DNA from: Cylindrobasidium torrendii FP15055 ss-10
Lineage: Eukaryota; Basidiomycota; Agaricomycetes; Agaricales; Physalacriaceae
Assembly: GCA_000934385.1 (NCBI GenBank)
Contig: KN880433.1
Coordinates: 310,001 to 374,000, forward strand
Direction of reading: 5' to 3'
Length of the DNA: 64,000 nt
The translations under genes were made by a program, and so were the position numbers. The notes beneath the pieces are model-generated. The model was not told where the DNA came from. It worked only from the letters and a program-made list of their open reading frames with translations, and made no database searches. This document shows, in pieces, positions 1 through 11,258 of the stretch; the stretch's first letter is position 1, and each line of letters starts with the position of its first letter.

Positions 1-168
1 GTTCAAACAAACGGCTACATGAACGATGGCTCTGGCAATTTACACTGTGCTTCAGACTCTATCGGAAATTTACAATTTCAGCAATTCTTTATTCGACGGA
101 TCTATTACAGATAATCTACTTCAGCAGCTTGAACACCAGGACTGCAACAGCTGTCAATAATATGTCCC

Positions 169-2378
169 TCATCTCAGAGTGGCGTTTTGCGTACCTTGGA
201 AGGAGTGCCTCTTGAGCTCATACTCTCCGGACCATTCCACCGTCTTCTCCTTTGTAGCTACCTTCTCCCCATCAAAGCCGTTCGACAGACCCAGCTGCTC
301 GCCCCAAACCTCATACACCTTCACCGTGCCGTCGAAGTCCACTTCACGTGGGAAGACAAAGGGGACGGTATACGACTCGGAATCATGGCGGTTCACAACC
401 GCCACACGGATCTCGTTTGCCTCGACATTGAGAACGGCACTGACGTCGATGTATTTCGTCAGTTTGCGTGCGTCAGGCTCGTGCTTGTCCAGCTTGGACA
501 CCCATGTAGGAACCGTTTTGCTGTCGTATACCGGCGACTTCACATGGACGTCGAGGGAAAGGCCCTGCATGAGATTGCTGAAAAGATGGAGAGGATAGTA
601 GGTTGTCTGTAGGAATGGCGAGTGAGTTGTGTATATCGCGGGCGGTCGGCCGTTGGGGCGTTACCTGTTTGAACAGGCCCTCGGGTGATGTGATGAGCTG
701 CAAACAATTTGAGCAAAAGTGTTCACAGGTCATCTCGAATAACATTCATACCGGAGAGATGACATTGACAGACCTCAAGGACGGTATCAGAATAAAGCGC
801 ACAGAGGGCATGTGGGACTCACTGTGCGATACATGCAATCTTGACGATGTCGGCCTTGCGCAGGAAGACGTTGAGCCAGGAGGCAACCGCGATCGCGTCA
901 GAAAGGTCATAATGCTCTTCAGCACCTTTTTCGCCCGGAGCTACATACGAAGTCCAGTTGAGTGGTGTATCATGTATGAAGTGAGGAGAGCACACCTCTA
1001 ACAGGATCCCTACGCAATGCAACGCAGCAATAGTCAGTGAATGGAGAGTACCACCACATCTTGCTCACCAGACATTCCACTCATCAAAGCAACTGCGAGA
1101 AGTGTAAGTGAGAATGGCTTGTGAAGGGGCCCATGAAGAAGCAGACATACACCGTGATATCCTTGTCAAGGTCACCTTCGATTTTGGCAAGGTCGATGAG
1201 AGACTTTGTGATGTCCAGAGCCTTTTCCGCGGCCGCAGCTACGATCCAGGGTTTTGAGCAAACATTTCAGCGTCAAATAAGCCTATGCACTCACGACCCA
1301 TCGCGTTGACAGCATGATTTCCCTCGCTAACGGTGTAGACTAGTATTCACTAAGAACGACACCCTCAAACAAAAGAGAGCAGGACGCACTATGGATGGAG
1401 TGGTAGTCGATAACCGGTGCGAGCTTGCGCAGGGTGACACGGTCCCAGTCGGAGAAACCAGTTTCTGGGAATCCGTCAAACCGACGCGCGGGGTGGATGA
1501 GGACCATTCCAATGTACCTCCGCAGGAGATGAGCTCAATCTTGGGGTCAAGAAGCCTCAGTGCCTTCGCCCATTGATACGCTTTCTTTGCATAGTCGTGT
1601 GACTCCATTTGGCCGACTAAATGAAATGTTCAGCTGTTTTTTTTCCAAGTGCTTAGAAATGGATCACCTTGCCAGGGGCCCCAGACCTCGTTACCTGCAG
1701 AAAACTATATCAGTAACTTGAGCAGAAGCAGTACAGAGAGTGTGTATATACCAAGAGACCAGTACTTGACGTTGTACGGTTGTTCATGACCATTCTTGCG
1801 GCGTAGGTTTGCGTAGTAGGTATCTGCAGAGCTTGATGTCGTATGTAAACAAGAGGGCAGAAGTAGGAAGATATGGGGTACCTATTGCAGTACTCGAGCC
1901 ATGCCAGAGCGTCTTCGAGCGTCCCGGTGCCCATGTTCAGGCATATGTAAGGTTCCGTGCCCAGTTCGCGGCACCACGCCATGAACTCGTCTGTCCCGAA
2001 CTGATTGCTTTCCTCGGAGAGCCATGCAAGCTCGGGACGGCGGGGGCGTAACTCCTTTGGCCCAATCCCATCTTGCCAGCGATAGCTACTAACAAAGTTT
2101 CTGCACCGGACATTGTTAGCCAAAACCATCATGGAAATCGGATGTGGTGGAAAGACGCACCCGCCGGGATAGCGAACGACGGGGATGTTGAGCCCTTTGA
2201 GGACTTTCATCACGTCCTGCCTGAATCCAGTCTTGGGATCGGAGAGGGGGTTGCCTGGGTCGTAGATGCCACCGTAGATACATCTTCCCATGTGCTCTGT
2301 AAAGCCAGAGTAGATGCGAGGGTCGACGGGCGCGACGACGCGCGAAGGGTCAATGTGGATAGCATTGGGAGAAGCCAT
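169..2378 (-). CDS. alpha-L-arabinofuranosidase, GH51
   Basis: Releases terminal arabinose from arabinan and arabinoxylan by a retaining mechanism. The N-terminus has the family signature ([19 protein letters not shown], then VVRYPGG). The acid/base Glu lies in GNEVWGPWQ (about 1660-1690) and the nucleophile Glu in CFDEWNVW (about 1070-1090), so both catalytic acids are present. Several short introns split the gene. The last exon ends with the usual beta-sandwich tail ([12 protein letters not shown]). The start is the ATG at 2378 ([10 protein letters not shown]); the frame stays open upstream only from a TTG. There is no obvious signal peptide, which fits the intracellular-type GH51 group. 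Upstream lies an intergenic region shared with cytochrome b5. The family call is confident, exact exon ends less so. Confidence 0.9.
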
Positions 2379-2531
2379 GTTGGACAAGAGAGTACACTGG
2401 CCTGGTCTCTCGCATGGGTATTTGAACGATTCCAATGGCCTGTCAGGACATCACAGGACTCGACGGGCCGGACATGGCAGGCGCAACTATGCCGCGCTAG
2501 ATAAACTATTCCGAAGGCGGAAGGGGGACGC

Positions 2532-2562
2532 TATAAGGTCTTATAAGGTCCTGCAGGGACCT
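2532..2562. promoter_or_regulatory. direct plus inverted repeat upstream of the arabinofuranosidase
   Basis: TATAAGGTC occurs twice with a 10-bp period (2532-2540, 2542-2550). The second copy runs into an inverted repeat, AGGTC-CTGCAGG-GACCT (2546-2562). It lies 154-184 nt upstream of the GH51 start codon. I know no factor for this exact site; it may be a promoter element. The rest of 2563-3175 shows no gene, only the cytochrome b5 promoter with a weak TATTTAA near 3028. Confidence 0.35.
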
Positions 2563-3175
2563 GTAAGGACACACAGGAGCGTGTTCCGCGGGACTTTTGA
2601 AAATGTGCAGAAAAATCTGGGGTCGAAGAGCGCTCCCCCTTGTTAATTAACAAAGTCCGCCCGGTGGTCCAACAACTGCAGTAACCCAGGTGCTTTCGTT
2701 TGAAGATGTGATAGAGACCACTACAACTGTAGCACAGTGGTCGTTCAAACTTGACCGATATTATTCGATCTAGTTGCTGTTATGACACTGCATTTCGTTA
2801 TGTCTGTCTTTCTGTCCCCGGTGCTGTATAATAGCAGCGTCGACGGCCATATTCACAGGCTATACGTCTGCGTCTGCAAATCGCACGTCAACGATTTGCG
2901 GCTGGCTACGCTGGAAATCCAAATTGACAATACGCTTGTTTCTGATAGGCCGACGTACCGAGTTGGCGCACCCGGGTAGGGCGTGGCGTCGAGGGAAGCC
3001 AGAGAAAAAAACACGCCACAGAGAGCCTATTTAACTCGGTCGGGGCCGTTCTTTCGAGGGCCGCGGTTCTTCCTCTCCCACGCTTTGAGGTCACACGTTT
3101 GAACTTGTACCACTACTACGACCACCACTTGCCCGGCACTACCAGTCGACATTACCACCCACAACGCTACACATA

Positions 3176-3780
3176 ATGTCCCGGGTTATCACGTATGACG
3201 AGCTCAAAGCGCACACGCAGAAGGAAGACCTGTATATCCTCATCGACGCCAAAGGTGTGTCCTAGAGCCAATCACACGCAGGCTGTTTCTCACGGTCGGC
3301 ATCACGGACAGTGTACAATGTGTCCAAATTCCTTGACGAGGTGCGTTTGCCTGCCAACATAACTTATGCCCCCTTTGCTGACGGGCAACTAGCACCCTGG
3401 CGGCGACGAAGTGATTATCGGAGAGTCTGGCCACGACGCAACAGACGCGTTCGAGGACGTGGGGCACTCTGACGAGGCGCGTGCGCTCCTGGACGGGCTT
3501 TACATTGGGGACTTTGATAAGGACTCTGTGCGTCTCTTTCCTTCTCCCTTTGCTCCCAACTAAGACGGCGACAGGGCTTGGAAATCAAGAGCAGCACGGC
3601 GTCGGCACAGGCGTCTCGTCTGGCCAGCGCACAGGCACAACAGAGTTCCTCCAAGTGTGTTTTCTTTTCTATCCTTTCCGTTTGTGCTGAGCTGACGACA
3701 CTGCGTATAGCACGCTATACCTCGTCCCGCTTGCGTTCCTTGGGGGATACTTTGCGTGGAGATACTACACTGCTGTCTAA
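3176..3780 (+). CDS. cytochrome b5, tail-anchored
   Basis: Small haem protein that passes electrons to ER desaturases, hydroxylases and P450s. The start ATG ([11 protein letters not shown]) is followed by the cytochrome b5 fold. The first haem ligand lies in HPGGDEV and the second His in [13 protein letters not shown] short Ser/Ala/Gln-rich linker leads to a C-terminal hydrophobic segment ([18 protein letters not shown]) typical of a tail anchor in the ER or outer mitochondrial membrane. Four short introns join in frame; the last exon starts at about 3711 and ends at TAA 3778-3780. At about 130 residues the length is normal for the family. About 400 bp separate it from the convergent RNase III gene, with no gene visible between. 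Confidence 0.92.
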
Positions 3781-4179
3781 TACCATTGCTCTACTATTGC
3801 GACGGATGCTATGCCATGAGATATGTACACTCTGTGCTCACTCGCTTGGGGCGTCGGCGGCTTGCACGTCCCACGCATGAGAAAATTGGCGCTTATCTCG
3901 TGCCCGGTGTCCGTCAAACGCGCTTCGATTCGGATGGCCTGCTGACTGGCGCTATGGCCCATGGGTGCTTGACAAATACGTAAGCAACCGTCAAGTTGAA
4001 GGCAGACTGAAGTCTGGTTCTGGACTGCGACTGCTGCTCAAAGTCAAAAGCTTACATGCATTACATTTCCACAACGCGTATACCCTATTTAAGTAAACAA
4101 CGAACGACGCCGCCGACCCTCGCAGTCATTTTCCAGCCATTATTAAACCCAGTCATCTTGGATCCACTCTCCTGTTGGA

Positions 4180-5499
4180 CTAATCCCAGCCAACGTTCTC
4201 CTGCTCATCCAACTTCCTCAAGCCCTCCTTCGCCGCCCCATTCCTCGCCACCTTCTTTGTCAGCCCGCTTCCCCGGCCATATTGGACCCCGTCGACAAAC
4301 ACGGTGACATGCCAGACCGGCGCGGCTTTGACGGCGGGATTGATGGCATCAGAGTCGGAATTGATGGCGGCATCGTCGGCAAACGTAGAGGAGGAGGAAT
4401 AGACCCATTCGAGCTGGCTTCCCGCGCGCTGCACGCGGTGGTTGAAGAGCCCGAGATGCCCGGTGGATGAATCTCCGTCGAGGCGGAGGCGCGCGGGGAC
4501 GGGCGGAGGCGTCGTCGGCGGTGTCGCTGGCAGGGACGAAGGCGGGGCGGGCGCGGGAGAGGCGGGTGAAGGCGGGAGTCCGTGTTGGGTGCGGACGGTC
4601 CGGTACGCGAGGTCGGCGTACGGTATAAAGAGCGGCGTCAGCCACGCCGTGACCGCAGCCAGGCCTTGGTCACAGTACAATCCACCCACAAAGGACTGGG
4701 TAGTTAGTAATTAGTAGTAGGACAAGAGTAGAAGCATTTACCTCGAACAAGTCAGCTACAAAGAATGTTAGTCAATGTGAATTTATGGTATCCTCTCGCA
4801 CCTTGGATGTTGACAGATGTCTGGAGGGTCAGTGCTTGCGCGGGATGCACTCTCAATCTCTCAGGCAGCTTGTACTTGACAGAACTACCATTTCATCAAT
4901 ACCTTTTGTTTGTTCCAGGCTAAAGCACTCACATTTCAGCAAGTGTTGCATTACCCACTAGCAGCGCTCGCATTTTCTATTTCACTCAGTATGTACCATC
5001 GCCTGCAGGACCATCTGCAAACGCACGGTAGATGGCCCAACGCGTAACGTCGGGTACATGTCCAGCATAAAATGCGTAACAACGAGTCCCAGCACAGAGT
5101 CTCCCAGATGCTCTAGCCTTAGAAGCCAATCGTCAGTCCATCTCCCACACTCATCGGTTAAAATCCCCACTTTTCATTATCCGGCGATGGATCGTCTGGG
5201 CTATCCTCAAACACACGCGTTGGACGTGCAAAATAACTTCGATGGGTAAACACTTGCTCGTTGATGGCAGCACTGAGCAGCGTCGGCAACGGTGGCAAAA
5301 GCCGGTCGCCTTCCCCCAGGTCAGGTCTCAATGTCAATCAGATACAGCAGCGGCAAAGTGAGAATGGGACAACAGCGCACTTGAGGCCAATCATTGGACT
5401 TGTATCCTCCAAGACGCTGACGCTAACGGTGGCTGGACGAACGAGAGCACGATTGAAACCCAGCCTGGATGTTTTAGTCGCAGCGCAGAACTGTCTCAT
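4180..5499 (-). CDS. ribonuclease III with C-terminal dsRNA-binding domain
   Basis: Endonuclease that cleaves double-stranded RNA, in fungi usually rRNA or snoRNA precursors. I rebuilt it from about seven exons: an N-terminal tail, then INEQVFTHRSY, the signature NEKLEHLGDSVLG, KMRALLVGNATLAEI and ADLFESFVGGLYCD. The four metal-binding acids expected in RNase III (Glu/Asp of ExxLGD, Asp and Glu of ADLFE) are all present. A Pro/Ala-rich linker follows, then a dsRBD (FNHRVQRAGSQLEW ... VFVDGVQYGRGSGLTKKVARNGAAKEGLRKL split by an insert of about 25 residues). The first intron follows MIGL; the ATG at 5499 gives about 340 residues. A related family, mitochondrial ribosomal mL44, lacks these acids, so an active enzyme is more likely. 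There is no helicase or PAZ domain, so it is not Dicer. Confidence 0.85.
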
Positions 5500-5573
5500 C
5501 GCAAGGGTACAAAGTACATTGTATTCGATACAATTCTAGGGTGGTGATCACGACGATAAGAATAATTCATCAT

Positions 5574-6426
5574 TCATGCAGGGATACTCAACGCTGCCTG
5601 TTTTGCTTTTGCCTTCATTTCGAAATAATCCGTATGCAGCCCGCACTCTGTCTTTTCCTTTCCCTTCCACCTGCCCGCACGCTCGTCCTCGCCATCAGCA
5701 ACCTTGGCAGTGCTGTGCCAATCCCCTACGCTGCGATAGCCCTGTGCAAGCAACGCGTTTCGCGGGACATTGTTCTCAGAAAGATGCCATTCGACCATAG
5801 GGAAAGTCCACTGTGCAAGCGGGTTCAACTTCACCAATCCAGTCGAATCCACTTCGAGCGGAGGCAGAGCCGCTCGCGAGCCCCCTTGCGATGCCCGACG
5901 CCCAGTGATGACAGATTGTACGCCTAGTTCTGCGTAAGCCCGACGCGCTGGCTCAACCTAGTAGTCTGTTAGAATGAATTTCGAGGCAGAAGGGATAACA
6001 CACCTTGACAAGGAAATCATACAACCCCTCGTCTCGTTCCCATAGCTTCTCCCCATATTTCGTCTCGAAATCCGCTACTGTCTCGCACCCTTCTGGCCTG
6101 TAAACGTGCACCGGGACACCGTACCGCGCCTTTACAGCCTCCACCAAATCGTATGTCTCGTTAAAGTGGTAGAGCGTGTCGATGAAAATGAGCGGTGGTG
6201 ATGGTGAACTCGACTCCTTGGTGATTCCAGCAAGCATATCAATTGCCACGAGCCCCGTAAGCCCAAACGCCGTCGTCTGGTGCAGCCCAGGCAGATACTC
6301 AACCGCCCAGCGCAGGATCTCCTCAGGCTGCAATTCTCGCAAATATGCGTTTATCGCATCGAGTTCTGCCGTACTCAGTGGTAATTTCACTGGTTTTGAG
6401 AGGGCTGGGAGGCTAGGTGGAGACAT
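5574..6426 (-). CDS. MET16: phosphoadenosine phosphosulfate (PAPS) reductase
   Basis: Reduces PAPS to sulfite and 3'-phosphoadenosine 5'-phosphate using thioredoxin, a step in assimilatory sulfate reduction in the cytosol. There are two exons. The first (6426 to about 6003) carries the adenylyl-binding core with TTAFGLTGLVAIDML and IFIDTLYHF. The second holds VITGRRASQGGSR and ends with the active-site motif ECGLH in KTECGLHTDYF. No extra Cys pairs mark it as an APS reductase, so PAPS is the expected substrate. The start is the ATG at 6426 (MSPPSLPALSKP). At about 265 residues it has the length of fungal MET16 proteins. It lies between RNase III and RPA2 on the same strand; no functional link is implied. 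Confidence 0.93.
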
Positions 6427-6632
6427 GGGAGAAGGAGGAAAAAGAGAGATGCAAGTAGATTAGAAACGGTGCTGATGAAGGCAGGAAGGCATTTGCGAAA
6501 ATGACGTGACCGTTGCTCGATCACATGGTCTTGTCGCGTATATGCACTGCCCTGCCTGCCGCTCTGAGATGTCTTGGGCGAAGAGGTACAACACGAAACA
6601 GAGCAATGAATACAAACTTAGATAATGTGGTC

Positions 6633-9600
6633 CTATTGTACATCTAATGCTACAGCAATACCCATCGCGGCAAGCTCTGCACACAGGTAGCGGAAAACGT
6701 AGGGAACAGCCACCACGTCCAGATCCCCGCCCTTCGCTTGTCCATTGAGGACATTTTGTGACGATATCGAGACGCGAACGTCCGGTGCACGTTGGAGATT
6801 CTGCCCCGTAACCAGCTCTCTCCGTTCGACCTCGTCCTGGTCCTCTGCCTGTGCACGACACACCCGACAGAACTCGCCGCCTGGCCCGGCGGTTTTGGGC
6901 AAGCCCGACGTGATGGACTCGCCATGGGCAACGTCGTCGTATCCTAATGAAATAAGGGAGCCACATGTTCTGCATACCCAGGCGGTCGAGTAGTCGGAAC
7001 AGTTCATCAGACGGTCTTGCAGCAGGAATGAGGTGCCGTGGGCGATGAGAGCGTCGCGCTCCATCTCACCGAAACGGATACCACCTCCACGTTTACGGCC
7101 CTAACGGATGAGTGTTATTTATGGCAGGTTTGTGGTCAGAAAGTGCAACTCATACCTTGACGGGTTGACGCGTCAGAGGCTCGACTGTGCCAGTCGTGCG
7201 GACTTGGAACTTGTCGAGCACCATGTGACGCAAGCGCTGGTAGTATACGACACCAAAGTAGATATCGGCCGCAAACTCTTGACCAGTGATACCGCTATAC
7301 ATCGGCTCGTTGCCGTAAAAGTTGTACCCTGCCTTGAGGAGCTGGTCGCCGAAGTAGTCGACAGCAGTATCCTGCTCGGAGAAGCGGAAAGGCGTGGCAT
7401 CCTGTGCGAGACCGTGCATCGCTCCAGCTTTGCCCGCCATACTCTCTACCAACATGCCGATGGTCATACGCGACGGGAAGGCGTGAGGGTTGATGATAAT
7501 GTCCGGCTGCATCCCGCTCTCACTGAATGGCATATCGACGGCCGGCCATTTTTGCGAACAGACACCCTTCTGTCCGTGTCGTGACGAGAACTTGTCGCCG
7601 ATAACAGGAGAACGAGTGATACGCAGTGTAACTTGGGCTTTCAGCAACTCAGTGTCACCATTGTCACCGCCTTGTTTGGTCATGAGCTATTGGGCAGACA
7701 GGAGCGAAAAGAACTTACCAATGAGTCGGACGACATCAACGTACGCCGTTTCGTCACCCTTGTACTTGACCCATTTTGTTTTTCTCGTCACATCGTCCAC
7801 ATAAGCAGCCAAAGGGTCCCCTGGCGCCAGCTTTGTCCCCACAAGCGGTAGACCGTCCTCTTGGATGTACTCCGTAGCCGCATGTGCCTTCGATCCACTC
7901 CTCAGCACGTCTTGCCCAAGCCCAAAGTGCAACGTGTTCTCTCCAAACTTGTTCGCGCCCTTCACATCTTTCAGATCGATGATTTGGGACTTGTACACCG
8001 TTCCGTATCCGAACCCGCGCTCGTGCGCGGATTTGTTTAAGATCATGGCGTCCTCCATGTCGTAGCCAGTGTAAGAAATGACAGCAACGACTGCGTTGAA
8101 GCCATTGGGGAAGGCGTCCATCGCATATGTGTTGTGCAGTTCGGGGCGGACGATGGGGGTCTGACCAGACTGAAGACGATACAACTTGTTGTCCGTGCGA
8201 TGTCTAATAGCAGACGTCGGCGTTCCCATACTTTGTTTACCCATCTGCGAGAGGATGTTAGCCTGTGACCGTTTTCATGCCTCGCCTGTTTTTATGCGCA
8301 CCTGACATTGGTAGATATTACGAGGAGACTGATTGAAGTCCGAGAAGGGAGTGAGGTTGGCCAAAATGGACAGGAAGTTGGTCGGGTTGTGCTCGACGTG
8401 GGTTGAGACGCCTTCGTCGATTTCCTCCGGCGTGCAGGCAATGTTCATGTACACCTGCTCGAAGGACCCAACCTGATCATCGCGGCCATTGAGCAGACAC
8501 TTCACCGGGCGCATCATACGTGAGCGGGAGGCGAACAGGAATAAGCCAGGATATTGACCACCATTGGATTCGAGAACCAAACCGATTTCTAGGTCCATCG
8601 GCACGTCGCGGTGCCCCTCTGTCTTCCATATCCTTAGGTTGGTTGCAAGCTGTATGGCAACAGCTGGTCGAGCCCAGCCAATGATGCGGCCGTCAAGTTG
8701 AACACAGAGGTTTTTGCGCCCGTCGACAGAAGCGAATGCTTGAGTCATGCCATGTGCGGAGAGGAGGGATGGGATGTTCTTGGTGGGAAGAGGTTGAGTG
8801 ACGATGCGGCATGCTCGAGCTAGATGGTTGAGAAGACCACAGGGAGAACCATCAGGCGTATGTACAGGGCACAGGAATCCCCACGCCTCGGGGAGGAGCT
8901 TTCGAACAGTAGTGGTTTTCAGCTCGGCGAAGAAAGCACCACGATGTATACAACGGAAATGGCTGATATATCGCAGCCAGTTAAGCTTCTCAGCAACAAT
9001 AGTGAAGCCAGATGCCTGCTGAAGGTCCAGTCCAGTGGGGGAGACAAGGTTGCCAGTTGCGAGGAAGCTAGATAGTCGCGCACCGACATCGAAATTGACA
9101 CGGGAAATGACCTTGTTAAAATACTTCTCTGTTAGGGTTGTCAGAATCGGACACAGTGAGAATAATAAACGGACGGACTGTCGTGAAAGTCAACATGATT
9201 GCCATTGCGAACGTCGGCTGCAATGTTGGCCCGAATGTTGTTCAATATTTCCTCCAACCGCTCCTTGACAATCATGCCATAGAGTGTCCCTGGGAGTAAA
9301 ACTTCCTGATGCTGTGGGGAATCGGGGTTGTCGGCGCAACATGTTTTTGAGACGAGGGCATAGAGCTTGCGCAGCATGAACAGAAGCAGGCGGTACTTGT
9401 CTCGAGGTTCTGGCAGGTGGACGAGCACAACCTTGCGGATGAGCCATGCACCGGCTTCGGCGTTTGAGGCATCCTCTGGGAGACCAAGCACGACGCGGAA
9501 CTTCTCGCCAATGTAATTTAGGCATTGTGCTCCGGTGCGCATTGTGTAGCTCTTGAAGCTGCGTAGCAAAAGTTCGACACGGCCAGTGAGGAATGTGTTG

Positions 9601-10609
9601 TCGTGATCTTGCATCACAACACCTTGAAAGATCTCCTTGTCGGACGCCTCGACAAGAGCCTTGAGGATGAGCATGATGGGGATAACATATTCTTGTTTGC
9701 GCCAACTAAAGCGAAACATGGCGCTGCCGTTGGACAGATAGTGCAATGTGTTTGTGACGCTGGTTTGGTCTGCGCGAACGCCTCGGATTTGAACGGCGTA
9801 TTGTGTGTAGGAGGGACCTCGATTGACGAACGAGGGACGTAGGAGGGAGATGACATGGTTCCGCCGTGGAAGAATGAGATACCGAATGAGACGTTCGTTT
9901 CCGTTGACCACAAAGTAACCACCAAACTCTTCTGGCTCTTCGTTGCGCTCGGTAAGAGCAGCGGAAGACATGCCGCGAAGATTGCACCGAACAGACTGAG
10001 CTGGAGATTAGAATTTGGGTCGAAGGAGTATATCGCTACACATACGCGAACCATGATGGGCACGAGGCCACAGTCTTTGGTGACTTCTTGTCGGTTTTCA
10101 TTGGGGTCAGTCCAGGAGATCTTGACAGTCATTCGTCCGCGGTAAGACGAAAGCCGTTCACGAGCCTGTTGAAAGCTTAAAATCATTCCGGTAGGTGACA
10201 CAACAGACACACCTCTCCTGGGAATATACGAGCATCGGAGACATTTTTAGCCTTCTCTGATACCAATGGACGCGCGATAGAGACGTGCTCAACCTTGACT
10301 GATCGTGCTTTAATGAACATCATTACGGTGTGCTCAAGGACTTCACTCACGCTCCGTTTTGTTCCCTGCCCCGTCAAAAGCGTAGCGCGGCCCCATCTCC
10401 TCGATTGCGGCGCTTATCATCCCCTTCCCGTTTCCGTCTCCAAGTGGAAGGCCAGAGTCATCGAAGAGGCCATTGAAGGATTCGATGTGTGGTGTAACGA
10501 ACTCGTTAAGAATCTGGTAATTGGCGCCTTTCTGTGTCGGATGTCTGAACGACTTTTCGCGTTCTAGTGTGTTGAATGTCGGCTTGCGTTCCGCCTCAGG
10601 GTGAGGCAT
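6633..10609 (-). CDS. RPA2: RNA polymerase I second-largest subunit (RPA135/RPA2)
   Basis: Forms half of the Pol I catalytic cleft and transcribes 35S rRNA in the nucleolus. The N-terminus ([15 protein letters not shown]) and the lobe and fork regions are clear. [16 protein letters not shown] leads into [16 protein letters not shown]: the MGKQxMGTP form is that of Pol I, whereas Pol II has MGKQAMG followed by a different tail. The hybrid-binding region reads [19 protein letters not shown]. The C-terminal zinc ribbon (CRTCGS ... CRVCRA) lies at about 6850-6990. The start ATG at 10609 ([12 protein letters not shown]) matches family N-termini. At least eight short introns interrupt it. All landmark motifs appear in order, so the gene looks intact. 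Confidence 0.95.
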
Positions 10610-11258
10610 TTTTTATTCCGCCGCCGTGGTCGTAGTGTGTAAAACAACCGCGGTAGGCAAAAAATCTCGGAGATCGGCACGAGCACCCGGAACGAAAGCG
10701 TACTTCCCATCAACTTGAACTCTGGTGCGCTCGATGGTTCCAAGCACAGAGGGTTCTGCAATGCTGGAACTTGCCCATCCATAGTTGGTAATTTTGGTCG
10801 TCTGCGAGACGTTGCGGCGTGGTTCGGACTGTACAAACTCATAGGCGTCCTGTATTACGCTTAGTGCCACTCGGAGGAGATACAAGGTTTTCCATTCTAT
10901 TCCACAATCAACACAGGAATTGCGGCTTAGCAGGCCGTGATATACATTATTCCAATGACCCGGCCTGCATTTCGATTCAGAGAAACCATAGGAATCGTTG
11001 AAGTTCAAGTTCAGGTGTTAACCGCCAATGCACAACGGATCTGATTGTTTGGAGGTTCTTGAATCTGCCTGTCTCGCAGGCGAGAAGTTCCAGCAGTTTG
11101 AATCAAGTGCCACTAGGTTGAGTAACTACTAAGTACCTCAAAGCTCATTCAACTGACTCAGGCGGAGTTTGAAAAGGTTGATCGGCACCAGGCGTGCCGT
11201 GATCCAAACTGGAAGGTGGCCCACCGTGCTTGTCTTTCTACCATTTGCTGTTGTCGCC

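Noticed and set aside
179..612. Two overlapping plus-strand frames
   Set aside because: Antisense shadows of the last exon of the GH51 gene.
5541..5927. 128-codon plus-strand frame
   Set aside because: Antisense to the second exon of MET16, whose ECGLH motif is clear.
10613..11008. 131-codon minus-strand frame ending just before the RPA2 start
   Set aside because: It opens at TTG with no internal ATG and lies where the RPA2 5' leader must be. It has a few Cys residues but no recognisable fold.
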